Part shown: one piece after another, positions 41,701-52,749 of the stretch
How the letters are laid out: every line of letters starts with the position of its first letter
Position numbering within the stretch: position 1 is the stretch's first letter
NCBI RefSeq assembly: GCF_000003815.2
Contig: NC_049989.1
Coordinates: 14,152,555-14,216,554, forward strand
Length of the DNA stretch: 64,000 nt
Source: Branchiostoma floridae
Taxonomy: Eukaryota; Chordata; Leptocardii; Amphioxiformes; Branchiostomatidae
Reading direction: 5' to 3'
Translations under genes and position numbers: made by a program
Notes under the pieces: generated by a model
Databases searched by the model: none
The model's input: only the letters and a program-made list of their open reading frames with translations
Told to the model about the DNA's origin: nothing

Positions 41701-44700
41701 NNNNNNNNNNNNNNNNNNNNNNNNNNNNNNNNNNNNNNNNNNNNNNNNNNNNNNNNNNNNNNNNNNNNNNNNNNNNNNNNNNNNNNNNNNNNNNNNNNNN
41801 NNNNNNNNNNNNNNNNNNNNNNNNNNNNNNNNNNNNNNNNNNNNNNNNNNNNNNNNNNNNNNNNNNNNNNNNNNNNNNNNNNNNNNNNNNNNNNNNNNNN
41901 NNNNNNNNNNNNNNNNNNNNNNNNNNNNNNNNNNNNNNNNNNNNNNNNNNNNNNNNNNNNNNNNNNNNNNNNNNNNNNNNNNNNNNNNNNNNNNNNNNNN
42001 NNNNNNNNNNNNNNNNNNNNNNNNNNNNNNNNNNNNNNNNNNNNNNNNNNNNNNNNNNNNNNNNNNNNNNNNNNNNNNNNNNNNNNNNNNNNNNNNNAAC
42101 TGTTTCGAGCGGGACTAGTGCGGCACCATCGAAAGTTCGAATACCTGATTCAGACATTGGAACATTACTGTTGCAACACTTTTTGTTCGAGGGCACCAAA
42201 TTTGTTCAACTTCTGGCGCATTTCGCATCAAAACGGGTTTTCTCAGGTGGGTATGGCATAAATAAAATACGATACGGTCTCCCAGCCCTCCCGCGGGTGA
42301 TACAGAATACACCGTGTTGTATTCTATATTTATCACACGATCCGGAACACCTGTATTGAACGTTATCACGGCCCAGGCATGACATAAAATAAGCTTTCGA
42401 TTATCTTCTACAGACCCATCCATCCGTGCGACTCAAGGGCACAGAGTTAAACTACACTCCGCAGTCATGTATCGATCAGACCTGCGCTAACAGAAACAGC
42501 GTACATTACCACTGTCCGCTGTGCACGAAGGCAGACTCGTACGGAGACCCCGTCATCCTCAAGGCACACTTCAGAGTGAAGCACGTGGACAAGAGCATCG
42601 AATTTGCTGGTAAAAAATCTACAACATATTTTTAGCAGTAAAACTGTCCAATATATACCAGGGTCTAGGTATACAATGTACATATACATTCAAACATTAA
42701 TCCCTTGACTCTTGAGAAAAAAGTTCTCAAATTCCAAAATTTTGATCAAATTCCAAAAGGTTTGAAAAAGAAAAAAGTTATGGAAGAAATTCAACAGAAA
42801 AAGTGCAGTCCTGGAATACCAAAAATATGAGTAGACTATTGGCACTGATGGAAAATTTTCCCTCATCTGTGATATACATTTTGGAAATATATCCATTGAG
42901 TGTATGATTATTGATATTATAGTTTTACTATATTATAGAGTCCATTTCAACTGAATTTGATGTTTATGATGTCTTGACATAAAAACACTTGTAAACACGT
43001 TAACCCATTGACAACTACATACCTTATTACAACTATTCCCATTGCCTTGACATTTCTAGGGCTGAAGGTCCTGCGATGCTGTAAGTCCTGTGAGATCGTG
43101 GGAGTGATTAAGGGTGAGAAGCGATTTAAGGGTGCCCACTGGCACTGCTACAGGTGCAGGAATGGCTTCAACAGGAGAGACGAGGCCGTCAAACACTACA
43201 AGACACACTTCCGCCACCCACAGACTACCTTCCAGATACAGATCCCAAACGTACGTTCTGATTGTGCTTGAGACTTCATTCTTTCCCTCTAATTGCTAAC
43301 TACATGTATACTGTGATACAAATGCAACCCAACAATCCGAAAATAATTTCATCAGTTTGGTAGAAGTTACTAGAACATAAGACAAAAGAGTTTTCTTTTA
43401 CACAGCCAGTTTCTCTCACCTGCTGACATTTCGATGTCTGTAAGACTTCTTCCCCAGAGCTTCTAACTGGAGTTCTACTTCTTGCCGCTATATGTAGCCG
43501 ATGTAGGTGGTGCTTTTGCAGTATGGATAAGAAAGTCCACCCCATTGATGAACCGGGACGAGGGGGGGTACAAGCTGAGCCACGTTTGGGATAGTGTTCT
43601 TTCCGCAAAAGCGTCACCTACATCGGCTACATTATAGTACATACAGCGGCAAGAAGCAGAACTTCAGTTAGAAGCTCTGAGGAAGATGTCTGACAGACAT
43701 TGAAACGTCAGCAGGTGAGGTAAACTGGTTGTGTATAAGTTATGTCTTACAACCCAACAATGAATTGAACTTATGGTGTACTACAGAAATAGCTCAACGA
43801 TACTGAACATTGCATTCATACATGTAGAAGTGTAAGAACTTGCAGCCTGTTGGAATTTGGATTGAAGATATTCATTGATACTCACAACTTGCAAATGGGC
43901 AACTCATAACTTGTTTTTACAGAAAATGATGTATTTGTCAGTCAATTCATTGCAATAGCCTCCTTTAAATGGAACTAAGGAAGTTGGAAAAATGTTACAC
44001 TTCCTTTTTCGATTACAGGAACTGATAAACACTGAGCCAGGCAAAGTTATTGAGAGTTTACATGGCAAAAACCTTGCTTTCTCCTAATGAAATTGTGGTT
44101 GACTTTGCCTTACCTTTGTTTGCTATTGGAATCTAAATTGTCTTTAGCTTGACTTTGTCTAACAAGGTCTCCTGTTGGACATCTAAAATTGTCTTCATAC
44201 ATAGTTAGGGTATAAAAGATCAGTTTCTTCCAGATCACTTCAGTGTCACTGACGAAGGATAGTGGATACTATCTGAAACGTCTGACTGTTTCCAAAACCA
44301 TATCCAGTTGCTTAAGTAACTACTTTTTTGAGTAATTTTTTATCTTTTGTGTACAGGAGCTGATGGACCCTGAGCCTGGTGACAGTTTACTAGAAGCCAG
44401 CAGTGCCTCCCACACCCTCACCACCACCACCTCCCAGTTCTCCAGTATCCACCCTGTCCTCACCGAGGCCGTCATGACAACCGCTCAGCTCACCAATGAC
44501 GGCAAGGGAGAGACCGCCGTGCCCAACGGTGTCGCAGCCAATGAGATCGTGGCTACTACGGATGGTCAGACGTATGTCATCATTCCAGAAAATGCTCAGG
44601 TATGTGAGGGGTCATATCATATTGATTTCATAAGCAGAAAAATGGTGAATGTTACACCCTTACTTTCATAACTGACATATCGTGCAAAATTGAAGTACTA

Positions 44701-47700
44701 CGGCAAAGATAAGAAGACACACAAAGCATGAAACATAAATGTTTTTATCTGTGAAATCTTTAAGGGATCTTTTGATTTTTTTGGTTGCAACACAATTACA
44801 GCACAGTTGCCACTAGTGGGGGAATAAGGTGTTGAGAGTGCCAGCAGTCATATTTTGCTCCCCTATTGATGTATTGTCATTTCAGTAATTTCTTTATCCT
44901 TGTAATTTCTTTATCCGTGTAACAAGGGTTTCTGGTGTGAGTGGATCAAACCTTACAGTTTGGTCGTATACAGCTTGTACTTACTGTACAAAACCGGTGT
45001 GTTAGTTTAACGGTTATGCAAAAACAAACCAACAATGTTGTATTGCCTCTTGGTAGTAGTAGTAGTAATTCAATTTGGTTTATTCATTGGTAAAACATTA
45101 ATCAAAAGCCTTGTAGTAAAAACTGAATTGCACTGAGATTTACAATCAACTTCTACTGTAAAACCAACGTAATAAGTATTACAATATGTACAAATAATGT
45201 TCGATCATTATCAATTAATATACTGTAAATGCATTTAAGTTTGCGGGGATTTAATTTCGCAGTAGCGGGTAAAAGGACTTTTCGCAGTGGTTTTAACTTC
45301 GCAGTAGCACCATGCACTGTGGTCTCTTACTGCCATGGAAAAATGTTCGCGGGGGATTTAAGAGGCCACCGCGAAAACTGCGAACATTAAACCACCGCAA
45401 AATTTTCTGCATTTACAGTATACTGATAGTTCTAGACTAACAGAATTAAAAGCGGATCTCTGTTTAAAAAATGATCAATATCAAATCTCCTAGGGAGACC
45501 TGGGTGCCGATCACTGTGAAGTCGTGAGTTACGAAGCCCAGTCGGACATGGTGGACGCGCACGGCCTGTCACAGGACGACCTCGAGGGGACCCTGACGCA
45601 GGACAACATCATCCGGCTACTGGAACAGCGCAGACAGCTGCAGACGGAGGTGGAACAGCTGCAGGCGCAGAACCAGCAGCTGCAGGTGGACAGGGAGAAC
45701 ATGGAGAAGCAGCTGCGGGAGGAGATAGCACAGCTGAAACAGCAGGTGAAAGGAACTACTAAGAATGCCACTCAGTCACTCACTATCTATCATGTGTGTG
45801 TAGTATGTGTAGTCCAGTGTTAAGTACCCATGCCTCTAGACTAGGGGTGGGTACGGGTACAGAAAATTCAGATACAGGTTCGGTTTAGGTCCAGATGATC
45901 AGGTCCAGATCCTTACTGGTAAGCACCAAAATGCTGGAGGAGATAGCACAGCTGAAACAGCAGGTGAAAGGAACTACTAGGAATGCCACTCACTCCCTCA
46001 CTATCCATTGTGTGTGTGTGTAGCATGATTTAACAGTTGATAACCAGCTATTTCTGTCTTGTAGGATGTGTTTTTTTTTAAACAGTAAGTGCACTCACTG
46101 TCTGGTTTATATCTGCAGGCATGCTTTAGCTTAAATTTCTTATAGGATGTGTATATGCTAACAAACTATCCTTTTTTTTCTTGTATGTACAATGTACAGG
46201 TGCAAGACCTTTCCTCATCAAGTCCCAGTTTGTCAGACAGACAGAGAACACAACAGGAACATCCTGAAGGTATGTTAGCTCAGCTATACAAACAAACAAA
46301 CAAACAAGCTATTTGATAGGATGTACATGTACATGCAGGGCTCGAAATACCAACTGCATATGCAGGTTAGTGCAGGTAACATTGGAGCTGTGCAGGTATT
46401 TCTGGTGTCTACCTGCACCTAACTTGCACTGGTCCATGTACTGGGTTTTATACATAAATGTCATATGATGTAAGTGTCTATGGATTATTATTAGCTGCAT
46501 TGACTGTTACCACCTACAAAGTATAGAAGAAAAAGTAGCAATGGTTCCTGAACAATTTTAGTATGATCCATACTTGCCAAATTCAGAGTGGTGCAGGTAA
46601 AATTTGCCCGGTGCATGTAATTTTCAATGTTACCTGCACCAGTGCAGACTTGCAGAAAAAAGTATTTCAAGCCCTGACATGTAAATGTACCAATTCCAAT
46701 ACCTGAATGAAGTTAAACTGTTAGGTCCAACATCTAAACGACATGAACTCACACAAATGCTTGTGTTGTCTAAATTATGTGTTGGAAAGTACAGTTTAAT
46801 GTCTTTCAGAATGACTACTATACCAACACATGTACAGATGAATTTTAAAGTTAACTCTAATGTCATTGTTGCATATCTGGCTCATCATTTAATGTTACAT
46901 AGTACAGAATATTGTCTTCTTTCTCAACTTGTCACAGCTGTTAGACCCTCTATATAATTGAGTGGTGGTGTTGAATGGCGGAGTAGTGAGGCTAGTGGAC
47001 ACGAGATTGAGTTTTCAATTCCTGGAAAAGATTTTTTCATTATACCACAGACACACAGGTCCAAGAGTTGATAGAGAAACTGAACAGGGAGCACAGACAG
47101 CTGTTGGAACAGCAGGTGGCCCTCCTCCGTCAGCAGGACCAGGGAAAGCATCAGGTACCCAACTCTCTACAAAGTTATGTTGTTCCAATTAGACATGTTT
47201 TCTTTTTATAGATGGTATTGTCACTGCTTGTGTCCTGTCACAATGCAGTTTTACAGCTATTGCGTAGTATGACCTACATGTACTAGTAGTAATTAGGGAG
47301 TAAGAAACCTTACATTACAACATTGATGGACAAACTGAACTGAAAATTGTACTAAGTTGTCTTGGAAATACTGTATCTATTTGTTTTGGAAGTATTGTGT
47401 CGGAAAGCTAGAAGTTATGACTTAGCTGTGGAAGACAGTACAGCTAACTTTTAATTGTATGCACGAGGTCATCATCATAGGTGCTTATGCACGAGTCAAA
47501 ATTTTAGACCAAAAAAGTCCAAACTGTACAAAGTGACCACATCTACATTGTATGTAATAAGGACCACCTCTATTTTGTGGTCCCTTGGATCATGGATGAT
47601 TTTCCCCATTGAAATAAGCATTAATAATCATACAACATTTCATTTCCTTTATTGATTCACAACATAACAGACATACACATTGTGGTAGCCTGAATGGCGT

Positions 47701-49738
47701 TGGAATGTACAACAGGCATATGGCCTGCTCCGTCCGCATATATACATAAGAACGATATAAAAGTACGCAAAAAAGTATACAACTCTAACAATTGAGTACC
47801 ATCATTACCACCATCATTACAAGCTAAGTGTCTATAGTCTTATTGTACAACTTGATGGCTTTGTGCAGGAAGGAGTTCTGGAGTCTTTTGGTTCTAGCTG
47901 GGGGGATGGAGATAGTGTTTTTGTTTCTTAGTGATCGTCCCGTAGCAGTTGATCTGTAAGCTGGGACCAGGTCATGTAGGGGATGCTCAGCATCCAACAT
48001 TTGTCTGAATAGTTTGACAGCTGCATCCTCGCGTCGCGACTGGAGGGTGGGCAGGTCGGGTACATCGCGCCTGCCCGCTCGGCTGATAATCCGTAGAGCT
48101 CGCTGTTGAACTCTCTGCATTGCACGTTCCTGTTCCTTGCTACAGCCTACAAGGAGGACGTGACCATATTCAAGGACTGGGCGCACGAGGGACACGTAGA
48201 TAGTCACTAGGTCGGCGACACTGGTCCCTTGCTTTGCAAGTAGTCTCAAGAAGTGCAGTCTACGAGAGGCTTTAGTAACCATTGAGGTTACTTGCTCTTG
48301 CAGGGTGAGGTTTTTGTCCAAGATGAAGCCCAGACCTTTTGCGGACCCGACCCACGGAACGCACACACCCCCAAGGGTTAACCTTGGCGGGCTGGGAACA
48401 GATCTGCAGACACAGATTTGTAGCAGTTGGCTTTTCTTCCCGTTTAGCAACATGTTGTTGGTGTCAGCCCACGAGTCGAGATGAGATGTTTCTTCCTCAA
48501 GCGTTTTATCCTCGATGGCTTGGGGTAGTGAAAGAGTTCTGGACATTCCGACATCGTCCGCGTAGCCCACGTTCATAGTGTCAGGATGTACTGTTGTCCT
48601 TGAGCTCATAAAGAGCAGGAAAAGGTACGGGGACAGCACACCACCTTGTGGGACACCAGATGTCGGCTCCTTCCAGGTACTGGCCACGCCATTGACTACT
48701 ACCCTCTGACGCCGACCGCTGAGGTAGCTGTGGATCCAAGACACCATGCGTGGACTGGCCTGGATGTCGATCACACGCTGTAGCAGTATGGCATGATCGA
48801 CTCGATCGAAGGCTTTAGACATGTCAGCAAATAAAGCTCTGACCAGAGTTGGCTTCTTAGAATCCAGCGCAGTTAGCCAAGTTTGTACCATACGCACAAG
48901 AGCGATCGTAGTTGAAGAGCCCCTCATGTACGCGTACTGATCTTTAATGACGGCGCGTAAGGAAGGAAGAAGTCTCTTCAGGATGCATCGCTCCATCAAC
49001 TTAGCCAGCACAGACAGTAGAGAGATGGGTCGCATGTCGCAAACATCAGTTGCTCCCGCGGACTTCGGGACAGGTGCAATGTTGGCTGATTTCCATATGA
49101 GGGGCACTATACCGTCTTCGTACGAGGCATTGAAGAGGTGAGTTATGATGGGTGCAAGATCTTCGGCGTGTTCTTTAAGGATCCAGCTGGGGAGATCGTC
49201 CGGACCACTTGCCTTTCTGGGGTTTATGGACTTCAGCAAGGCTTTTACTTCTCCAATCGAGCAGAGATGTCTATTGTAAACACCTTTCTGTATTGACCAC
49301 ATTTTCTTGGTCCCAAGTAGTCTTTTAAAGGCAGTTATGGCTGCTGTACTGTATTCATAAAATATTGTCTTTTTCTCTATGTGCCAGGCATCTCACCCCA
49401 TCCTAGTCACCATGTTGTCCCCATCCGAGTCTGGGACTACCACATCACAGGAGAACGACCAGTCCGTCTCAACCAGCTCACAGCTGTCACAACAACAGGT
49501 CCAGTTTCAGACACTGTACGTCACACACAACATGCACGGCGACTCAAACGGTCCCGAGAACGACAGCAGAGATTTGATGGCGTCCGACGGGGTCTCGGAG
49601 AGTTCCAACGTCATCATGGATGTAGGGGAAGATTCGCATCAACTTCTCGTGGACAGTATCGATGTTAGAATAGACAAGAGGAAATCAGAGGATGCTCTGT
49701 TGGAAGAACCCAACAAAAGAAGAAAAGACAGTCCATAG
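38741..49738 (+). CDS. Unrecognised nuclear-type protein: two C2H2-like fingers plus coiled coils, 482 residues, eight exons
   Basis: Exons 38741-38782, 42414-42609, 43060-43250, 44357-44599, 45494-45745, 46200-46269, 47051-47154, 49388-49738; every junction keeps phase. The start ATG has an in-frame TAG just upstream. Residues about 35-70 hold a finger (YHCPLC..HFRVKH). Residues about 83-140 hold a Cys-rich stretch (LRCCKSCEIVGVIKG) and a second finger (HWHCYRCRNGFNRRDEAVKH then KTH). A Ser/Thr-rich region follows, then a Gln/Leu/Glu coiled coil (DNIIRLLEQRRQLQTEVEQL) continued in exon 7 (LIEKLNREHRQLLEQQ). The C-terminus is acidic with a basic end (EEPNKRRKDSP), a possible nuclear signal. 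A DNA- or chromatin-linked role is inferred only from the fingers. I could not name a vertebrate orthologue. Confidence 0.85.
39484..41054 (+). mobile_element. LTR retrotransposon with two 336-bp LTRs; interior mostly in an N gap
   Basis: The LTRs at 39484-39819 and 40719-41054 start TGTAGGA and end CTTACA and differ at only about four sites. AATAAA occurs inside each LTR (39675-39680 in the left). A candidate tRNA primer site, TGGCGTTGTCGGCAGG, starts one or two bases after the left LTR, and a G-rich tract (AAACTGGGGGTGAG) precedes the right LTR. The flanking word TGAT appears on both sides and would be a 4-bp target duplication. The visible interior is about 400 bp plus 496 N, so gag/pol cannot be judged. 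It may be a short non-autonomous element, or the gap may be undersized. Confidence 0.85.
39957..40452. other. Assembly gap (496 N) inside the LTR element
   Basis: A run of N. Any reading frame crossing it is an artefact. Its true length is unknown. Confidence 0.99.
41200..42400. repeat. Large inverted repeat flanking an assembly gap
   Basis: Left arm about 41225-41560 and right arm about 42100-42390 are inverted relatives. Shared words in opposite orientation include TTTGGTGCCC / GGGCACCAAA, GATGCGAAATGCGCCAGAAG / its complement, and the ends near TGTCATACCTGTGACG / CAGGCATGACATAAA. The centre is the 533-base N gap (41565-42097), so a palindrome probably caused the assembly break. It lies in intron 1 of the zinc-finger gene. 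Confidence 0.7.
41565..42097. other. Assembly gap (533 N)
   Basis: A run of N between two inverted arms. It lies between exons 1 and 2 of the zinc-finger gene, whose phases already agree, so no missing exon is required. Confidence 0.99.
43418..43727 (+). repeat. Foldback element carrying a hammerhead-like motif at its right end
   Basis: The left end (CACCTGCTGACATTTCGATG) is the inverse of the right end (CATTGAAACGTCAGCAGGTG). The inner arms repeat CCGATGTAGGTG / CACCTACATCGG. It lies in the intron after exon 3 of the zinc-finger gene. The right end fits a hammerhead ribozyme core (separate entry); the left end is a decayed inverse copy. Confidence 0.7.
43674..43712 (+). ncRNA. Putative hammerhead ribozyme (dimer-type) in a dispersed repeat
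   Basis: Core CTGAGGA at 43677-43683. Stem II ATGTCT/AGACAT (43686-43691 with 43695-43700) has a 3-base loop, plus an outer A-T pair and one bulged G. GAAA is at 43702-43705, then C and GTC (cleavage after 43709). Helix III would be the palindrome ACGT, which can only pair between two copies. Helix I pairs GCT (43674-43676) with AGC (43710-43712). Such minimal hammerheads are known from Penelope-like retroelements. Activity is unproven. Confidence 0.5.
44014..44060 (+). pseudogene. Decayed duplicate of the start of zinc-finger gene exon 4
   Basis: After a pyrimidine-rich GATTACAG, the sequence reads GAACTGATAAACACTGAGCC and encodes ELINTEPG, close to ELMDPEPG at the start of the real exon (44357). 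Similarity fades after about 25 bases and a stop follows at about 22 codons, so it is probably a non-functional duplicate acceptor/exon edge. Confidence 0.45.
44245..44286 (+). ncRNA. Putative hammerhead ribozyme (dimer-type), best copy
   Basis: Helix I GTCA (44245-44248) pairs with TGAC (44283-44286). The core CTGACGA is at 44249-44255. Stem II A-T, G-C, one bulged G, then ATAG/CTAT (44259-44262 with 44269-44272) closes a six-base loop. GAAA is at 44275-44278, followed by C and GTC with cleavage expected after 44282. Helix III is the self-complementary ACGT. The stem II bulge sits where the neighbouring copy (43674-43712) has one. It belongs to a dispersed repeat also seen at 53.9 and 54.05 kb in decayed form. 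Confidence 0.55.
45221..45420. repeat. Foldback element, family B (TACTGTAAATGCA ends), copy 5
   Basis: About 200 bp with inverted ends TACTGTAAATGCA / TGCATTTACAGTA and internal CGCGGTGG / CCACCGCG-type words. The TA at both ends suggests a TA target site. It lies in the zinc-finger gene intron just upstream of the coiled-coil exon. Confidence 0.85.
45936..46022 (+). repeat. Tandem copy of the exon 5 3' edge and donor in the zinc-finger gene
   Basis: About 85 bases (GGAGGAGATAGCACAGCTG onward) repeat the end of the real exon at 45718-45745 together with its donor GTGAAAGG and the following intron to about 45805, with few changes. No acceptor was recognised directly upstream, so it is likely a silent duplicated donor. 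Confidence 0.75.
46336..46676 (+). repeat. Dispersed foldback-type element, family C (GTGCAGGT-rich), copy 2
   Basis: Starts CAGGGCTCGAAATAC and ends GTATTTCAAGCCCTG, an inverted end pair. The interior is full of GTGCAGGT / ACCTGCAC words. It is nearly identical in order to the copy at 10077-10416. Confidence 0.8.
47643..49320 (-). mobile_element. 5'-truncated non-LTR retrotransposon (LINE) with open reverse transcriptase frame
   Basis: A 492-codon open frame (49302-47824) encodes a non-LTR reverse transcriptase. Words in order: GPDDLPSWILKEH, SANIAPVPKSAG, MRPISLLSVLAKLMERCI, ALFADMSKAFDRVDHAI, SGVPQGGVLSPYLFLLF, and the catalytic GYADDV. C-terminal thumb-like sequence follows. The endonuclease and any ORF1 are absent, as expected for a 5'-truncated insertion. 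It resembles the CR1/L2/jockey side of the LINE tree; the exact clade is not claimed. It lies antisense in the last intron of the zinc-finger gene, and its 3' end is at about 47643. Confidence 0.88.
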
Positions 49739-52488
49739 AGTATTCTTGTTCTTTACATATCGCTTAAAGATATACCATCATGTAAATAATAATATTTTGT
49801 ATAAAAGATGATTAACTGACTACTGTTTCGAATCATCCGAAAGACCTGTACTGTAGTTGTATATATGATGTCTTGACGGTTACAGATAACTAATCATAAA
49901 ATTATTTTTGATGTAACATGTAAATATGATTGCAGGTAGTTGTGCATTGAATTTGGAAAGATGCTCTTCATTGTGAGTTAAGATGTGTCAACATTTTTAG
50001 CCTCAAAGATGCCTGAAAACATGCTTTGGAGGTTTGAACTGAAAGGACAAAATGGCTTTTGTAATATTATTGCTATTTATTTCAACCAGTTGTAAATTGT
50101 AATGGAAGCTTCGATGTGCAGTGATAAAAGTTTATGTACTACAGGAAACCGTGATCTGTCTTCAATTCTACAGGACCTTACATAAACTGTCATCTACATG
50201 TAACACAATGTTAGGAAACAGCCTAGTTTGACCCCCAAACAAAGTTGTCTTCATTATAAAGTCTAAGTGGCCAGGAAAGTTGAACAAATCGCACACAGAA
50301 TATGGTATACCGAACAAGAGATTCTTCATTTTTGTTCTTTCACGTCTTCTTTGACCTTGGAATATTCTATGACATTAGTGTAAGTTATCCGATATTTGTT
50401 TTTGCAATCCACAGCATATATTTGCTTATTTTGAAGCTGCTTTGTACAATTTAGAGTATGGATGAAAACATTTTTTATTTTTGGAAACGGCCAAAAATTT
50501 ATGCATGCTCGGATGTTATCCATATAATCAAATCAACATGGCCTAACCTCAATGTTCTTACCCTCAACCCTCATTCATAAAACTGACACATTTTACAGAC
50601 AATCACAGCATAATTCCATCACTTCATGGCTTTTATTCATTATGATTCATGCCTCTCTGGAGAAGCGAAACAGTGCACAAAAGTGTGGTATTGAACACTC
50701 CATGCATGGTGCATTTGGAGAACCTCTGGTGAGGTGTAAATAATACAGGTATAATATCCATAAAAAAAAGCTTCCAATAACACTTCAGCTCCTAGACCTA
50801 TCTTCTTGTAATAACATGAAACTTTAGGACATTTTTTTGCACAAGTCATACATGTATTTACACTGTACTGTGAGCTCCTCTTGCATTAGATACATTCTTT
50901 AAACTTTCCCAATTGTTTCACTCACATGTAACATTCAACTGTCCCCAAACTCCCCCCCTTTTCCAGACACATAAAATACATTTCTACATGTCCCCACAAA
51001 AGCCCTTGGTGCTATTTATCCCATAATTACATGAACATAGCAGTGCAAAATCTAAAAATACTTTTTTTTTTTCATCTTGGAAGATGCATCCTCATTTTCG
51101 TCAGCAATTCCAGATATGTGCATAACACGTGTGGGTGACACTTTTTGTTTCACTGTGCTTGCAATGAGTATTTTGTGATACCAATATAACACTGTGATAT
51201 TACACTACAAGGTGTATTTGTACAGTAGCCATAAATGCATGCAGAATTATTGCTTTGTTTACCTTCTTGCTCATGTAAGAGACAGTAAACTTCTTGAGGC
51301 TAAAAGAAGTATCTTTTGTCTCAGGTTCACTTAACCCTCATTTTGCACAAGGTATAGAAGCCCCCCTCCCCAATTATCTCATGATTACAGTGATATACCT
51401 GTTTAGACTGTACAGAATCTATGTAACGTGTATACACAAAGCAGTGTAAAAACTTTCAGTCCCCAGATTTTTGTCTCCACTGTATAAATCTCATCTGACT
51501 AAAACCAGTAAAATTCATTGTTGTTGAAATGGATTGGTTAAATAATAGAAGACATCTCCCTCTATACAAGGTGATATAAAAACCTGACATGTTAAAAATG
51601 TTGACATTTATGGTACAAATGCATTGAACTTACTGCAACAATGTATCAAAGTAACATACTTAGTTGAATACAGAGTGTGCCTTGCACTATATACAGGTGT
51701 GCTGCAGTTTCTTGTACAATCACTAGGAGGCGTTCATGACATGGCAGATTCTAGCTAATATTGGCATTGGCTGTTCATGATCTGGCATTCAAACTTGTAA
51801 AACTCGACAATCTTCTTCAGCACTCTTTATAAAAACCTGTTACATCAACTGTGTAACAATTATTGTACCATAATCATGAAGTGAAAACTCTTGTGTCAAG
51901 TCCAATCCTCAACAGTTGCATGATTCTCAAAAGTCTTTCCATCATTATAGTTGGCATGGATAGAAGAATGCATGTGTTGCACTTCTATTGTGTCACATAT
52001 ATTGTTTAACCTTTTCGTTGCTGCCTCACCCCGTAACTAAACAGAATTGGTAGCCAAACGGCTACCTTAGTGTGATTAAGGTTAAAAGGCACGTGCAGTG
52101 GTATAGAATATCTTTTCATATTGCAACACTTGGTGCACCTCTCTCAAAGACGTGCAGTCTGTCTCTCAACATTTGACCTTCTTAACCATAGTGTATGTCT
52201 ATATTACATGTATACTCACTAGTATGCTAGTCAATGTTGCCAGTGACCAATTGTTCAAATGTGCTCTTCACAACAAAAACTTCAAGTTCAAGAGGACACG
52301 TTCATCTTTGATTACCACAAAATATCAATTTCAAAATTGTAACATGTTATGGTAAGTTTCTAGAATCCTGTGGCATACACACTGTAGCTTGAAAACAAAA
52401 GAAAGCCCAAAAGCTGTTTGAGCAAGAGGTCAAAAGTTTGCCAGAATACATTTTTTTCATAAGTATCTATAAGAGCTAAGCATCACTC
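49739..52488. other. Convergent 3' region between the zinc-finger gene and the smoothelin-like gene
   Basis: No coding exon was seen. The zinc-finger 3' UTR enters from the left. On the minus strand AATAAA at about 50627-50632 could end a roughly 1.9-kb smoothelin-like 3' UTR. A small foldback lies near 52013-52085 (GGTAGCCAAACGGCTACC core). Confidence 0.45.

Positions 52489-52749
<261 letters not shown>

Noticed and set aside
39618-42261. Long frames crossing 39957-40452 and 41565-42097
   Set aside because: They run through N gaps; the length is artificial.
45529-45771. Cys/Ser-rich minus-strand frame
   Set aside because: Antisense shadow of the coiled-coil exon of the zinc-finger gene.
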